Assembly: GCA_003512125.1 (NCBI GenBank)
Contig: DOSQ01000185.1
Coordinates: forward strand, 1-14,037
Origin: Acidaminococcaceae bacterium
Lineage (GTDB): Bacteria > Bacillota > Negativicutes > Acidaminococcales > Acidaminococcaceae
Reading direction: 5' to 3'
DNA: 14,037 nt
The position numbers and the translations under genes are program-made. Numbering within the stretch: the first letter of the stretch is position 1; the number at the start of each line of letters is the position of its first letter. The notes beneath the pieces were generated by a model. That model did not search any database. It saw nothing but the letters and a program-made list of their open reading frames with translations, and was not told where the DNA came from. Shown one piece after another: positions 1-6,175 of the stretch.

Positions 1-582
1 CATAACATTCCTGACATTGTGGAGATATGCATGCGGGTGCAGGGAAACAACAGGGTAGAGACGGGGAAGCGGTTCCTGGAAAAATACGGGAACGATTTTC
101 CCTATGAAACGTATAAAAAGGAAGTTACTGCATTGTTCCGCGAGCGGTACGGGGAAGGGCGTCTGCCCTTAAAACCAGGTGTTGTTGAGATACTACATGC
201 ACTGCAGAAGGCTGGCATTCCGTTGGCGGTGGCTTCTTCTACCCGCTCGGATATTGTGAGAATTGAATTGGAAGAAGCGCATCTGCTGCAATATTTTGAT
301 GCGGTCTTAGGTGGGGACATGGTGTCGCGGAGCAAGCCGGAACCGGATATTTTCCTGGCAGCGGCAAAAGCATTGCAGGCTGACCCTGCCGGCTGTTACG
401 TGCTGGAGGATTCTCACAATGGCATCCGCGCAGCATCCCGGGCCGGTATGCATCCCATTATGGTTCCGGATATGCAGCAGCCCACGGAAGAAATGCATGA
501 ACTGGCAGAGGTAATTAAGGAGCATCTTCCGGCCGCGCTGGTATATCTGCAGGCAAAAATGCGGGAGGCGTCCGCAAAGTAG
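1..582 (+). CDS. HAD-superfamily hydrolase, beta-phosphoglucomutase-like (5' end outside window)
   Basis: The reading frame is open from base 1 (in frame with HNIPDIVEICMR), so the gene begins upstream and the GTG at 19 is probably not the true start. HAD motif II is visible (VASSTRS, bases ~229-249), motif III is the Lys of RSKPEPD (~331-351), and motif IV is LEDSHNGI (~403-426). These are the phosphatase-core residues of the beta-phosphoglucomutase/CbbY group. Motif I (DxDGT) and part of the cap helices lie before the window. The visible stretch that starts with GNDFPYETY belongs to the helical cap. The family dephosphorylates or isomerises small phosphorylated metabolites in the cytoplasm; the substrate cannot be read from sequence. 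No terminator is seen after the stop. A strong promoter for the next gene begins 19 bp later, so the two genes are separate units. Confidence 0.85.
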   Translation, partial: HNIPDIVEICMRVQGNNRVETGKRFLEKYGNDFPYETYKKEVTALFRERYGEGRLPLKPGVVEILHALQKAGIPLAVASSTRSDIVRIELEEAHLLQYFDAVLGGDMVSRSKPEPDIFLAAAKALQADPAGCYVLEDSHNGIRAASRAGMHPIMVPDMQQPTEEMHELAEVIKEHLPAALVYLQAKMREASAK

Positions 583-601
583 TTTATTCTTAAATTTCCG
601 G

Positions 602-630
602 TTGACTTTAGCAATTTGATTTTGTATCAT
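602..630 (+). promoter_or_regulatory. Sigma-A type promoter for the ABC binding protein gene
   Basis: The -35 box TTGACT (602-607) and the -10 box TATCAT (625-630) are separated by exactly 17 bp. Each box matches five of six consensus bases. Transcription would start near 637 and give a leader of roughly 30 nt that carries the AGAAGG ribosome site. Confidence 0.7.
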
Positions 631-669
631 TTATTTATGTAACTATATTAAAGAAAGAAGGTTATGTTA

Positions 670-1677
670 ATGTTTTTTAAAAGCAAAAAAATTTTGGCAG
701 TAGGCATGCTGCTGTCCATGATGGCTTTTGCTGTGGCAGGCTGTGGCGGTGGCGACAAGAAAGCGGAAGCTCCGAAAAAGGAAGCTGCAAAAGTATATAA
801 TGTCGGCATCGTACAACTGGTAGAGCATCAGGCTCTGGATGACTCCCGTAAGGGTTTTATCGAGGGCATGAAGAAAAAAGGCTTTGAAGAAGGCAAAAAC
901 GTAAAATACGATGTGCAGAATGCCCAGGCGGATCAGTCCAACCTGCAGACGATTGCGCAGCGATTTGTAAATAATAAGGTGGATTTAATCTGTGCTATTG
1001 CAACGCCTTCTGCACAGACCATGGCCAATGCCACAAAAACGATTCCCATCGTTGGCAGCGCGATTACCAGTTATGAAAGCGCAAAATTGGTGAAGTCTGA
1101 CAAAAAGCCGGAAACCAATGTGACGGGTACCAGCGACATGGCACCGGTAGCTGCGCAGCTGGATCTGGGCCTGAAACTGAAACCTGGTACGAAGAAGGTT
1201 GGGCTGATGTTCACTTCCAGTGAAATGAACTCCTATGTGCAGATCAAAATGGCGGAAGAGCATTTGAAAAAAGCAGGTGTTGCATATGAAGAAGGCAGTG
1301 TGAACACGGTGAACGACATTCAGGAGATTGCCCGCGGTCTTGTAAGCAAAGGCGTTGATTTCATCTATGTTCCTACTGATAACGTAATCGCTTCCGCTAC
1401 GCCTGCGCTGGTAGCCATTACCAACGAAGCCAAGGTTCCGGTGATTGCAGCCGATGCCATTCTGTTAAAGAACGGTGCCACTGCCAGCGTGAACATTGAA
1501 TTCTTCCAGTTAGGCGTCATCAGCGGTGAAATGGCGGCAGACATCCTGAACGGTAAAGCAAAACCCCAGGACATGCCGATTGCCTTCCAGAAAGAATTTA
1601 CCCCCAGCATTAATAAAGCACAGGCTGAAAAACTGGGCATGAAGATTCCCGAAGATCTGGCGAAGTTTACGAAATAA
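670..1677 (+). CDS. ABC transporter substrate-binding lipoprotein (TrpX-like, ABC_sub_bind family)
   Basis: This encodes an extracytoplasmic solute-binding protein of the PF04392 type (335 residues), whose better-known members bind aromatic amino acids (TrpX). ATG 670 is preferred over ATG 664 because the ribosome site AGAAGG (656-661) sits 8 nt from 670 but only 2 nt from 664. The N-terminus has Lys residues, a hydrophobic stretch and a lipobox AVAGC, with the lipidated Cys at about residue 25, followed by a charged Lys/Glu/Ala linker. The mature domain starts at YNVGIVQLVEH. Its two-lobe fold is suggested by repeated beta-strand/helix blocks (VDLICAIATPSAQT; KKVGLMFTS; VDFIYVPTDNV). The permease and ATPase that normally follow are absent: the gene is flanked by its own promoter and terminator, so it must work with components encoded elsewhere. 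The ligand is unknown. Confidence 0.88.
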   Translation: MFFKSKKILAVGMLLSMMAFAVAGCGGGDKKAEAPKKEAAKVYNVGIVQLVEHQALDDSRKGFIEGMKKKGFEEGKNVKYDVQNAQADQSNLQTIAQRFVNNKVDLICAIATPSAQTMANATKTIPIVGSAITSYESAKLVKSDKKPETNVTGTSDMAPVAAQLDLGLKLKPGTKKVGLMFTSSEMNSYVQIKMAEEHLKKAGVAYEEGSVNTVNDIQEIARGLVSKGVDFIYVPTDNVIASATPALVAITNEAKVPVIAADAILLKNGATASVNIEFFQLGVISGEMAADILNGKAKPQDMPIAFQKEFTPSINKAQAEKLGMKIPEDLAKFTK

Positions 1678-1739
1678 AAGAATAAAGACGCAATGTAACA
1701 CTGATTTACAATAGAAAATTCAAAATGAAAGTGCAGAGA

Positions 1740-1774
1740 AAAATCCCGGTTCAGTGAATCGGGATTTTCTTTTC
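1740..1774 (+). terminator. Rho-independent terminator after the ABC binding protein gene
   Basis: A 13-bp stem (AAAATCCCGGTTC, 1740-1752, against GAATCGGGATTTT, 1756-1768, with one G:U) has an AGT loop and is followed by a T-rich tail (TTTTCTTTTC). Confidence 0.85.
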
Positions 1775-1818
1775 AAAAAATATGCTGCATAGTATTATTA
1801 TTTTTTATTTTTGTAGTG

Positions 1819-1824
1819 TATAAT
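1819..1824 (+). promoter_or_regulatory. Probable -10 box for the nitroreductase gene
   Basis: A perfect TATAAT is preceded by very A/T-rich DNA (1785-1813) that could act as an UP element. The -35 region is weak (TATTAT at 1796-1801, 17-bp spacing). The box lies about 75 bp upstream of the ATG at 1901. Confidence 0.5.
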
Positions 1825-1900
1825 AGAATGTATAGAAGAAAGATACATTAAAAGCTTTTGAAATGGACGGAATGAAATGTTTGAAGAAAAGGGGGGACGT

Positions 1901-2494
1901 ATGGACGCATTGACATTGATAAAAACCCGCCACAGTACGCGTAAATTTTTACAGAAACCTGTAGAAAGGGAAAAACTGGAGCAGGTCATTGAGGCAGGAA
2001 GGTTTGCGCCCAGCGGCGGCAATAACCAGACTACACATTTCCTTGTGATTCAGGATAAGACCGTGCTGGCAGAACTGGCCCGTATCGCCCGGGAGGAATT
2101 CGCCAAGATGGAGCTGACGCCGGACACCTATGCGTCGCTGGCAACAGCTATCAAACTTAGCAAGAAGGGAACGTATGTGTTTCATTACAACGCACCGGTA
2201 CTGGTGCTGACCGCTAACCGCATCGGCTATGGAAACAACATGGCGGATTGCAGCTGCGCAGTGGAGAACATGATGCTGATGGCCAACGCATTGGATCTGG
2301 GGAGCTGCTGGATCAACCAGATCAACTGGCTGAATGAGAATCCTGTCATGGTGTCATATTTAAAAACGCTGGGAATGCAGGACGGGGAAACGGTGTACGT
2401 AAGTATGGCGTTAGGTTATCCTGATTCGCAGGACAGTCTGCCGCTTCGGCGTGTTGTAGAGCGAAAGGGAAATCCGGTAACGTTTATAGGATAG
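1901..2494 (+). CDS. Nitroreductase-family FMN oxidoreductase
   Basis: This 197-residue protein has the length typical of single-domain nitroreductases, which are homodimers that use FMN and NAD(P)H to reduce nitro-compounds, quinones or related substrates in the cytoplasm. The FMN-binding N-terminal signature RHSTRKF is at residues 10-16, followed by GRFAPSGGNNQ (33-43), which contacts the flavin. The central DCSCAVENMMLMANALDLG helix belongs to the dimer core, and SMALGYPD near the C-terminus is the usual final strand. ATG 1901 is chosen over ATG 1877 because the G-rich site AAAGGGGGG just upstream of 1901 is a good ribosome site and because RHSTRKF then falls at the usual distance from the start. 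The gene has its own likely promoter and is preceded by a terminator. The physiological substrate is unknown. Confidence 0.88.
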   Translation: MDALTLIKTRHSTRKFLQKPVEREKLEQVIEAGRFAPSGGNNQTTHFLVIQDKTVLAELARIAREEFAKMELTPDTYASLATAIKLSKKGTYVFHYNAPVLVLTANRIGYGNNMADCSCAVENMMLMANALDLGSCWINQINWLNENPVMVSYLKTLGMQDGETVYVSMALGYPDSQDSLPLRRVVERKGNPVTFIG

Positions 2495-2601
2495 ATCTGC
2501 ATTAACTTGCGTTCTGTATAAGAAGGTTGCAGGAACTGCCTGGAAACTGCAAATGCTATGGACAAGTAATATCGATCGTTTCAGTACAAGGAGACCGCAC
2601 T

Positions 2602-2862
2602 GTGAACTTATTCATCTGGCGTCATAACAAGACGTATCACAGCCACAGCATGATCAACGAACCCTGCGTGGTGAACGAATTCTATCTGGACGCGCTGGCG
2701 ATTGTAGAAGCGGAAACCCTGGAGGAAGCACTGCAATTGCTGGAAGAGCGCAACGAAGGCTGGCGCGTGGAAGATCTGCGTGAGCTGGAGCCGATTGTTG
2801 TGCCGCTGACCGGGGCCAAAGTGGTATACACCCACATTCGCGGCTCCATCGACCATTTGTAA
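2602..2862 (+). CDS. Unknown small protein (86 residues)
   Basis: I do not recognise this family. The start is taken as GTG 2602 because a textbook ribosome site AAGGAG (2588-2593) lies 8 nt upstream; the longer frame from TTG 2527 has little support. The product is soluble and acidic, with no signal peptide or membrane segment. Visible parts are an N-terminal aromatic/His segment (NLFIWRHNKTYHSHSM), a Glu/Leu-rich amphipathic helix (VEAETLEEALQLLEERNEGW, residues ~35-54), and a short beta-rich tail (IVVPLTGAKVVYTHIRG). The helix followed by GWRVEDL recalls small alpha/beta cytosolic proteins. The gene sits between two flavin oxidoreductase genes on the same strand, 107 bp after the nitroreductase and 41 bp before the flavoprotein, and may be cotranscribed with the latter. 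Confidence 0.7.
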   Translation: MNLFIWRHNKTYHSHSMINEPCVVNEFYLDALAIVEAETLEEALQLLEERNEGWRVEDLRELEPIVVPLTGAKVVYTHIRGSIDHL

Positions 2863-2903
2863 ATAAATCTTTATAGTTTAGAAAAAATATCAGGAGGAAC
2901 ATC

Positions 2904-3533
2904 GTGGCAAAAGTTTTACTGATCAACGGGAGCCCGCGGGCAAACGAATGTACTGCTACTGCGCTGGACGAAATGATTCGCACGTTTAAAGAAGAAGGAA
3001 TTGAAACGGAACTGATCCATTTAGGCAATAAAGATATCCGCGGATGCGTTGCCTGCGGATATTGCCGGGAACACGGCAAGTGTGTTTTCAATAATGATCC
3101 TGTGAATGAGGCGGCGCTCAAACTGAAGGAAGCGGACGGCCTGGTTATTGGCAGTCCGGTGTATTATGCTTCCCCCAACGGAACTCTGTTGTCGTTTATG
3201 GACCGGCTGATGTTCAGCACATCTTTTCCCAAACATATGAAGGTAGGCGCGGCTGTGGTCAGCGCCAGACGAGGCGGCAATACGGCATCCTTTGATGTTT
3301 TGAACAAATACTTTTCCATCAGCGGCATGCCCATTGCGACCAGCACCTATTGGAACCAGGTGCACGGCTTTACGGCGGAAGATGTGAAAAAGGATCTGGA
3401 AGGTCTGCAGTGCATGCGCAATCTGGCGCGGAATATGGCGTTCATGATCAAAGCCATAGCTGACGCAAAAGAAAAATACGGTCTTCCCAAAGTAGAGGCA
3501 GACGTGTTTACCAATTTTGCTGACGGAAAATAA
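2904..3533 (+). CDS. NAD(P)H-dependent FMN reductase / iron-sulfur flavoprotein-like protein
   Basis: This flavodoxin-fold protein of 209 residues starts at GTG 2904, 6 nt after a perfect AGGAGG (2892-2897). The N-terminal LLINGSPRANECTATAL is the phosphate-binding loop of the NADPH-dependent FMN reductase / Isf family. GSPVYYASPNGTLLSFMDR (residues ~84-102) is the second FMN-binding loop. Between them is a compact cysteine cluster C48-x2-C51-x2-C54-x5-C60, the spacing used by iron-sulfur flavoproteins to hold a 4Fe-4S cluster, so it may carry electrons between a ferredoxin or NAD(P)H and an unknown acceptor. Many relatives are simply annotated flavodoxin family protein. Only 7 bp separate its stop from the following EamA permease gene, so the two are probably cotranscribed. 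Confidence 0.85.
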   Translation: MAKVLLINGSPRANECTATALDEMIRTFKEEGIETELIHLGNKDIRGCVACGYCREHGKCVFNNDPVNEAALKLKEADGLVIGSPVYYASPNGTLLSFMDRLMFSTSFPKHMKVGAAVVSARRGGNTASFDVLNKYFSISGMPIATSTYWNQVHGFTAEDVKKDLEGLQCMRNLARNMAFMIKAIADAKEKYGLPKVEADVFTNFADGK

Positions 3534-3540
3534 GTGAGCG

Positions 3541-4413
3541 ATGCAATCAACGTTTTTTCTGTACGGTTCACTGGGGTTAGGCGTACTGTTCCTGTCTACC
3601 TCTGCCATCTTTGTTAAATTAGCGGAAGCGCCTTCCGGAATCATTGCGTTCTACCGTCTGCTGTTTACGTTATGTTTTCTGGTTCCGGCCTTACTGTGTC
3701 GGAAAAAGGAATGGGAACAGCTGCTTCAGCTTAACAGACGGCAACTCAGGCTGGCTGTTGTATCCGGCGCTCTTTTAGCCATACACTGGGTGATGTGGTT
3801 TGAATCACTGCGGTATACGTCGGTTGCCAGCTCTACCGTGCTGGTGTCCCTGCAGCCTTTGTTTGCCATTTTATGGGGCGGGCTGTTACTTCATGAAAAA
3901 GTTACCCGGCAGGGAATGATGGGCGTGTTTCTGGCAATCGCCGGTTCCGTTATCATTGGCTGGGGTGATTTCCGGGTCAGCGGTGCGGCGTTTTGGGGCG
4001 ACATGCTTTCTTTTGCATCTGCCGGTGTGATCAGTCTGCATTTCCTTTTTGGTCAGCTGTTGCGAAAAGAAATGGATGTGCTGCCTTATACGACGGTCTG
4101 CTATTCAGCCAGTACCCTGTGTCTTGCCGCATATGTACTGGTTACGGGGCAGCCGTTTACCGGCTACTCTTTCCAGACATGGGGATGTTTTTGGGGCCTT
4201 GCCCTGCTTGCCACCGTAGGCGGGCAATGCGTGTTTAACCTGTTGCTGAAGTATCTGCCGGCTACCGCTGTCACCATGGGGATTTTAGGTGAACCCGTGG
4301 GAACGATTATCCTTGCGTTCCTGATCTTCGGTGAAAATATTACGCTGCAGCAGGGGCTGGGAATGCTCTTTATTTTAGGAGGTTTGTGGATTTATTTCAA
4401 AAAAAAGCAGTGA
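3541..4413 (+). CDS. EamA/DMT-family permease
   Basis: This is a 290-residue integral membrane protein of the drug/metabolite transporter superfamily, with about ten hydrophobic segments arranged as two EamA repeats (residues ~6-135 and ~150-286). Typical signatures are STSAIFVKLA and AFYRLLFTL in the first two helices, SLRYTSVASSTVLVSLQPLFAILWG at the end of repeat one, and LPATAVTMGILGEPVGTIILAFLIFGE at the equivalent place in repeat two. The length is normal for the family, whose members export or take up amino acids, nucleobases or other metabolites; the substrate is not predictable. The protein ends with a short basic KKKQ tail on the cytoplasmic side. The gene lies 7 bp after the flavoprotein gene and has only a weak ribosome site, which fits translational dependence on the upstream gene. 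There is no clear terminator before the next gene. Confidence 0.9.
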   Translation: MQSTFFLYGSLGLGVLFLSTSAIFVKLAEAPSGIIAFYRLLFTLCFLVPALLCRKKEWEQLLQLNRRQLRLAVVSGALLAIHWVMWFESLRYTSVASSTVLVSLQPLFAILWGGLLLHEKVTRQGMMGVFLAIAGSVIIGWGDFRVSGAAFWGDMLSFASAGVISLHFLFGQLLRKEMDVLPYTTVCYSASTLCLAAYVLVTGQPFTGYSFQTWGCFWGLALLATVGGQCVFNLLLKYLPATAVTMGILGEPVGTIILAFLIFGENITLQQGLGMLFILGGLWIYFKKKQ

Positions 4414-4492
4414 ATTACATAGTGAAGTACTATTGTCAGGAAGCGCAAGACAGTAACCGGCTGACCGACTGACGGAATCAGAAAGTTTCAAA

Positions 4493-5338
4493 ATGAAAGG
4501 TAATAGTAAAAATATGGCGGAGTTTGATAAATCCGTGCTTGACATAAACGAAACAGACGGAATGAAAGACGGGCAGGAATCTGATGAACGACTGCCTGAA
4601 AATATAGAAAACAGAATAGAAAACAAACTGAATGAAATTCGCAGCGAAATCGGAAGCCGGATCAATCCGATCTTTGTGGCGGCTAATAAGTTGTCCAGTA
4701 ATGTGCGTCAGGCGCTGGATCTGGAAACAGATCCGGGTCTGCTGGAAGAACCGGAATATGGCGATGTGATCTGTGTGCACCGCATCGGCTTTGAACATTA
4801 CGGCATCTATGTGGGCAACGATAAAGTAATTCATTACGATATCGATCCTTCCGATCATTACAAGATTTGCATTCATCAGGCGTCGATGGCAGAATTTCTG
4901 AATGGAAGCCTGGTTTACAGTGTCTGTGAATTCCCAAAGGTGTACGGGCGTCCTACGGAAGAGATTCCGTTTGCGGAGTTCCGGAAAAAGTTTGCCCATC
5001 CGGAAAATGCGCAGACATTGTGGGATGTACTGAAGATCAGCAATTATCATCTGTATACGCCGGAGGAAACTGTGGTCCGCGCCCGGGAACGGATCGGGGA
5101 GACGCAGTACAGCCTGTGGACAAACAACTGCGAGCATTTTGCCATCTGGTGTAAAACAGGGATTTCCGAATCACATCAGATTGAAGATATTATGAGTGCC
5201 TTGGCAGAGACAGGACGCCAGATCCGAGAAGGGCTGCAGGCAGGCCTTGAGGCTGCAGTGGATTTTGCCGGGGATGTAAAAAAACATATGGAAGAACGGG
5301 AAAAAGAACAGATAAAACAGGGAAGGGATTCGGTCTAA
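4493..5338 (+). CDS. LRAT-domain protein (NlpC/P60-like thiol acyltransferase or hydrolase)
   Basis: This 281-residue protein has a lecithin:retinol acyltransferase-like domain (PF04970 type) at about residues 88-225. The family catalytic residues are in order: His102 in GFEHYGIYVG, His114 in KVIHYD, and the nucleophile Cys213 in NNCEHFAIWC, with the typical YGDVICVHR strand before them. Bacterial members are mostly uncharacterised; eukaryotic ones move acyl chains between lipids or hydrolyse phospholipids through an acyl-thioester. The ~85-residue N-terminal extension is charged (many Glu/Asp/Asn) and predicted helical. The C-terminal ~50 residues (EDIMSALAETGRQIREGL...) are an amphipathic, finally Lys/Glu-rich helix that could touch membranes. 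There is no signal peptide. The start at 4493 has a weak ribosome site; ATG 4514 (AAAGG upstream) is an alternative. It is the first gene of a four-gene cluster, 15 bp before the next start. Confidence 0.82.
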   Translation: MKGNSKNMAEFDKSVLDINETDGMKDGQESDERLPENIENRIENKLNEIRSEIGSRINPIFVAANKLSSNVRQALDLETDPGLLEEPEYGDVICVHRIGFEHYGIYVGNDKVIHYDIDPSDHYKICIHQASMAEFLNGSLVYSVCEFPKVYGRPTEEIPFAEFRKKFAHPENAQTLWDVLKISNYHLYTPEETVVRARERIGETQYSLWTNNCEHFAIWCKTGISESHQIEDIMSALAETGRQIREGLQAGLEAAVDFAGDVKKHMEEREKEQIKQGRDSV

Positions 5339-5353
5339 GAGAAGGTGATGAGT

Positions 5354-5743
5354 ATGAAATTTTCAGAAGTACAAGTAGGAGTGCCTTATCCTGAGAAGAA
5401 ATTTACCATCAAGGAAGAAGCGGTAAAAGCATATCTGGCTGCAGTGAAGGACGATACGCTGCTGTATACGGAGAAACGGCTGGTGCCGCCTGCATATGCG
5501 GCAGTCTACACCCGTTGGGAAGCGCTGACCGGTGAAAAGCTGGAAGACGGAACCGTTCATGCCAAGCAGGGGTTTCGTTATCTGAAACCGTTACATTGGG
5601 GAGAAACACTGACCCTCCGGGGACAGGTAAAAGAAAAATTGGAAAAACGTGGCTTAAAATTTGTAATTCAGGAAGTGAAAGCCTTTAACGAAGCCGGGGA
5701 ACTGGCGGTGATAAGTGAGATTACCATTCTTTTACCGGCGTAG
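5354..5743 (+). CDS. MaoC N-terminal/FAS1_DH-like hot-dog protein, probably a non-catalytic HadA-type subunit
   Basis: This 129-residue single hot-dog-fold protein matches the pattern of the MaoC_dehydrat_N (PF13452) domain: an N-terminal KFTIKEEAVKAYLAAVKDDT segment, then LVPPAYAAVY where family members have an APPTF-like stretch, and LRGQVKEKLEKRGLKFVIQEVKAFNE for the long central strands. The D-x4-H catalytic pair of hydratases is missing here (KDDTLLYTEKR takes its place), as in the supporting subunits of heterodimeric dehydratases such as mycobacterial HadA. ATG 5354 is chosen because AAGGTG (5342-5347) sits 6 nt upstream; GTG 5345 and ATG 5348 lie inside that ribosome site. The next gene encodes the catalytically complete partner 15 bp downstream, so a heterodimer acting on (3R)-hydroxyacyl- or enoyl-thioesters is the likely state. 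Confidence 0.8.
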   Translation: MKFSEVQVGVPYPEKKFTIKEEAVKAYLAAVKDDTLLYTEKRLVPPAYAAVYTRWEALTGEKLEDGTVHAKQGFRYLKPLHWGETLTLRGQVKEKLEKRGLKFVIQEVKAFNEAGELAVISEITILLPA

Positions 5744-5758
5744 ATAGGAGAAAGAAGT

Positions 5759-6175
5759 ATGAAAGTAATCAATAAAGGTGATGTATATACACTGCCTGCA
5801 AAAAATGTGACGCAGGAAATGATCAGTCGTTATGCAGATGCAGCAGAGGATCACAATCCGTTGCATGTGGATCCGGAGTTTGCCAAAACTACGAGGTATG
5901 GCGGCACTATTGCTCATGGTATGCTAAGTCTGGCGTTTATTCAGGAACTGATGGTCCGTACGTTCGGCAAAGACTGGATAGAAAGCGGTGTGATAGAAGT
6001 AAGCTTTATGGAGCCGGTACGTCCTGGCGAGTCTGTTACGGCGGAGGCAAAAGTAATGAAGGTCGTGCCGGTGCAAGAAGAGGAAAATAAGTTGCAGGTG
6101 CGGATGCAGGTACTTTGCTTTAACGATAAGATGGAAAAAGTAATCAAAGGCACGACGGAAGTAACGGTTTCATGA
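5759..6175 (+). CDS. MaoC-family (R)-specific enoyl-CoA/ACP hydratase (HadB/PhaJ-like)
   Basis: This is a 138-residue hot-dog-fold hydratase. The hydratase-2 motif is intact: YADAAEDHNPLHVDPEFA with Asp31 and His36, the numbering of the catalytic pair in PhaJ-type enzymes, then YGGTIAHGMLSLAF (residues ~47-60), the helix that completes the active site. Such enzymes reversibly hydrate trans-2-enoyl thioesters to (3R)-hydroxyacyl thioesters, linking fatty-acid breakdown or synthesis to other lipid products. Start ATG 5759 follows an AGGAGAAAG ribosome site. It lies 15 bp after the MaoC-N gene, and its stop overlaps the next start by 4 bp (ATGA at 6172), so translation of the downstream hydrolase is probably coupled. 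Pairing with the upstream non-catalytic homologue suggests a HadAB-like heterodimer rather than a PhaJ homodimer; no PHA synthase gene is present in the window. Confidence 0.88.
   Translation: MKVINKGDVYTLPAKNVTQEMISRYADAAEDHNPLHVDPEFAKTTRYGGTIAHGMLSLAFIQELMVRTFGKDWIESGVIEVSFMEPVRPGESVTAEAKVMKVVPVQEEENKLQVRMQVLCFNDKMEKVIKGTTEVTVS

Noticed and set aside
3021..3644. Long open frame of 207 codons on the minus strand
   Set aside because: It lies entirely opposite the flavoprotein and permease genes, which have clear motifs and ribosome sites. Its translation is rich in His/Arg/Phe without domain signals.
4478..5137. Open frame of 219 codons on the minus strand
   Set aside because: Antisense to the LRAT gene, whose catalytic motifs are intact. 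No ribosome site or recognisable domain.
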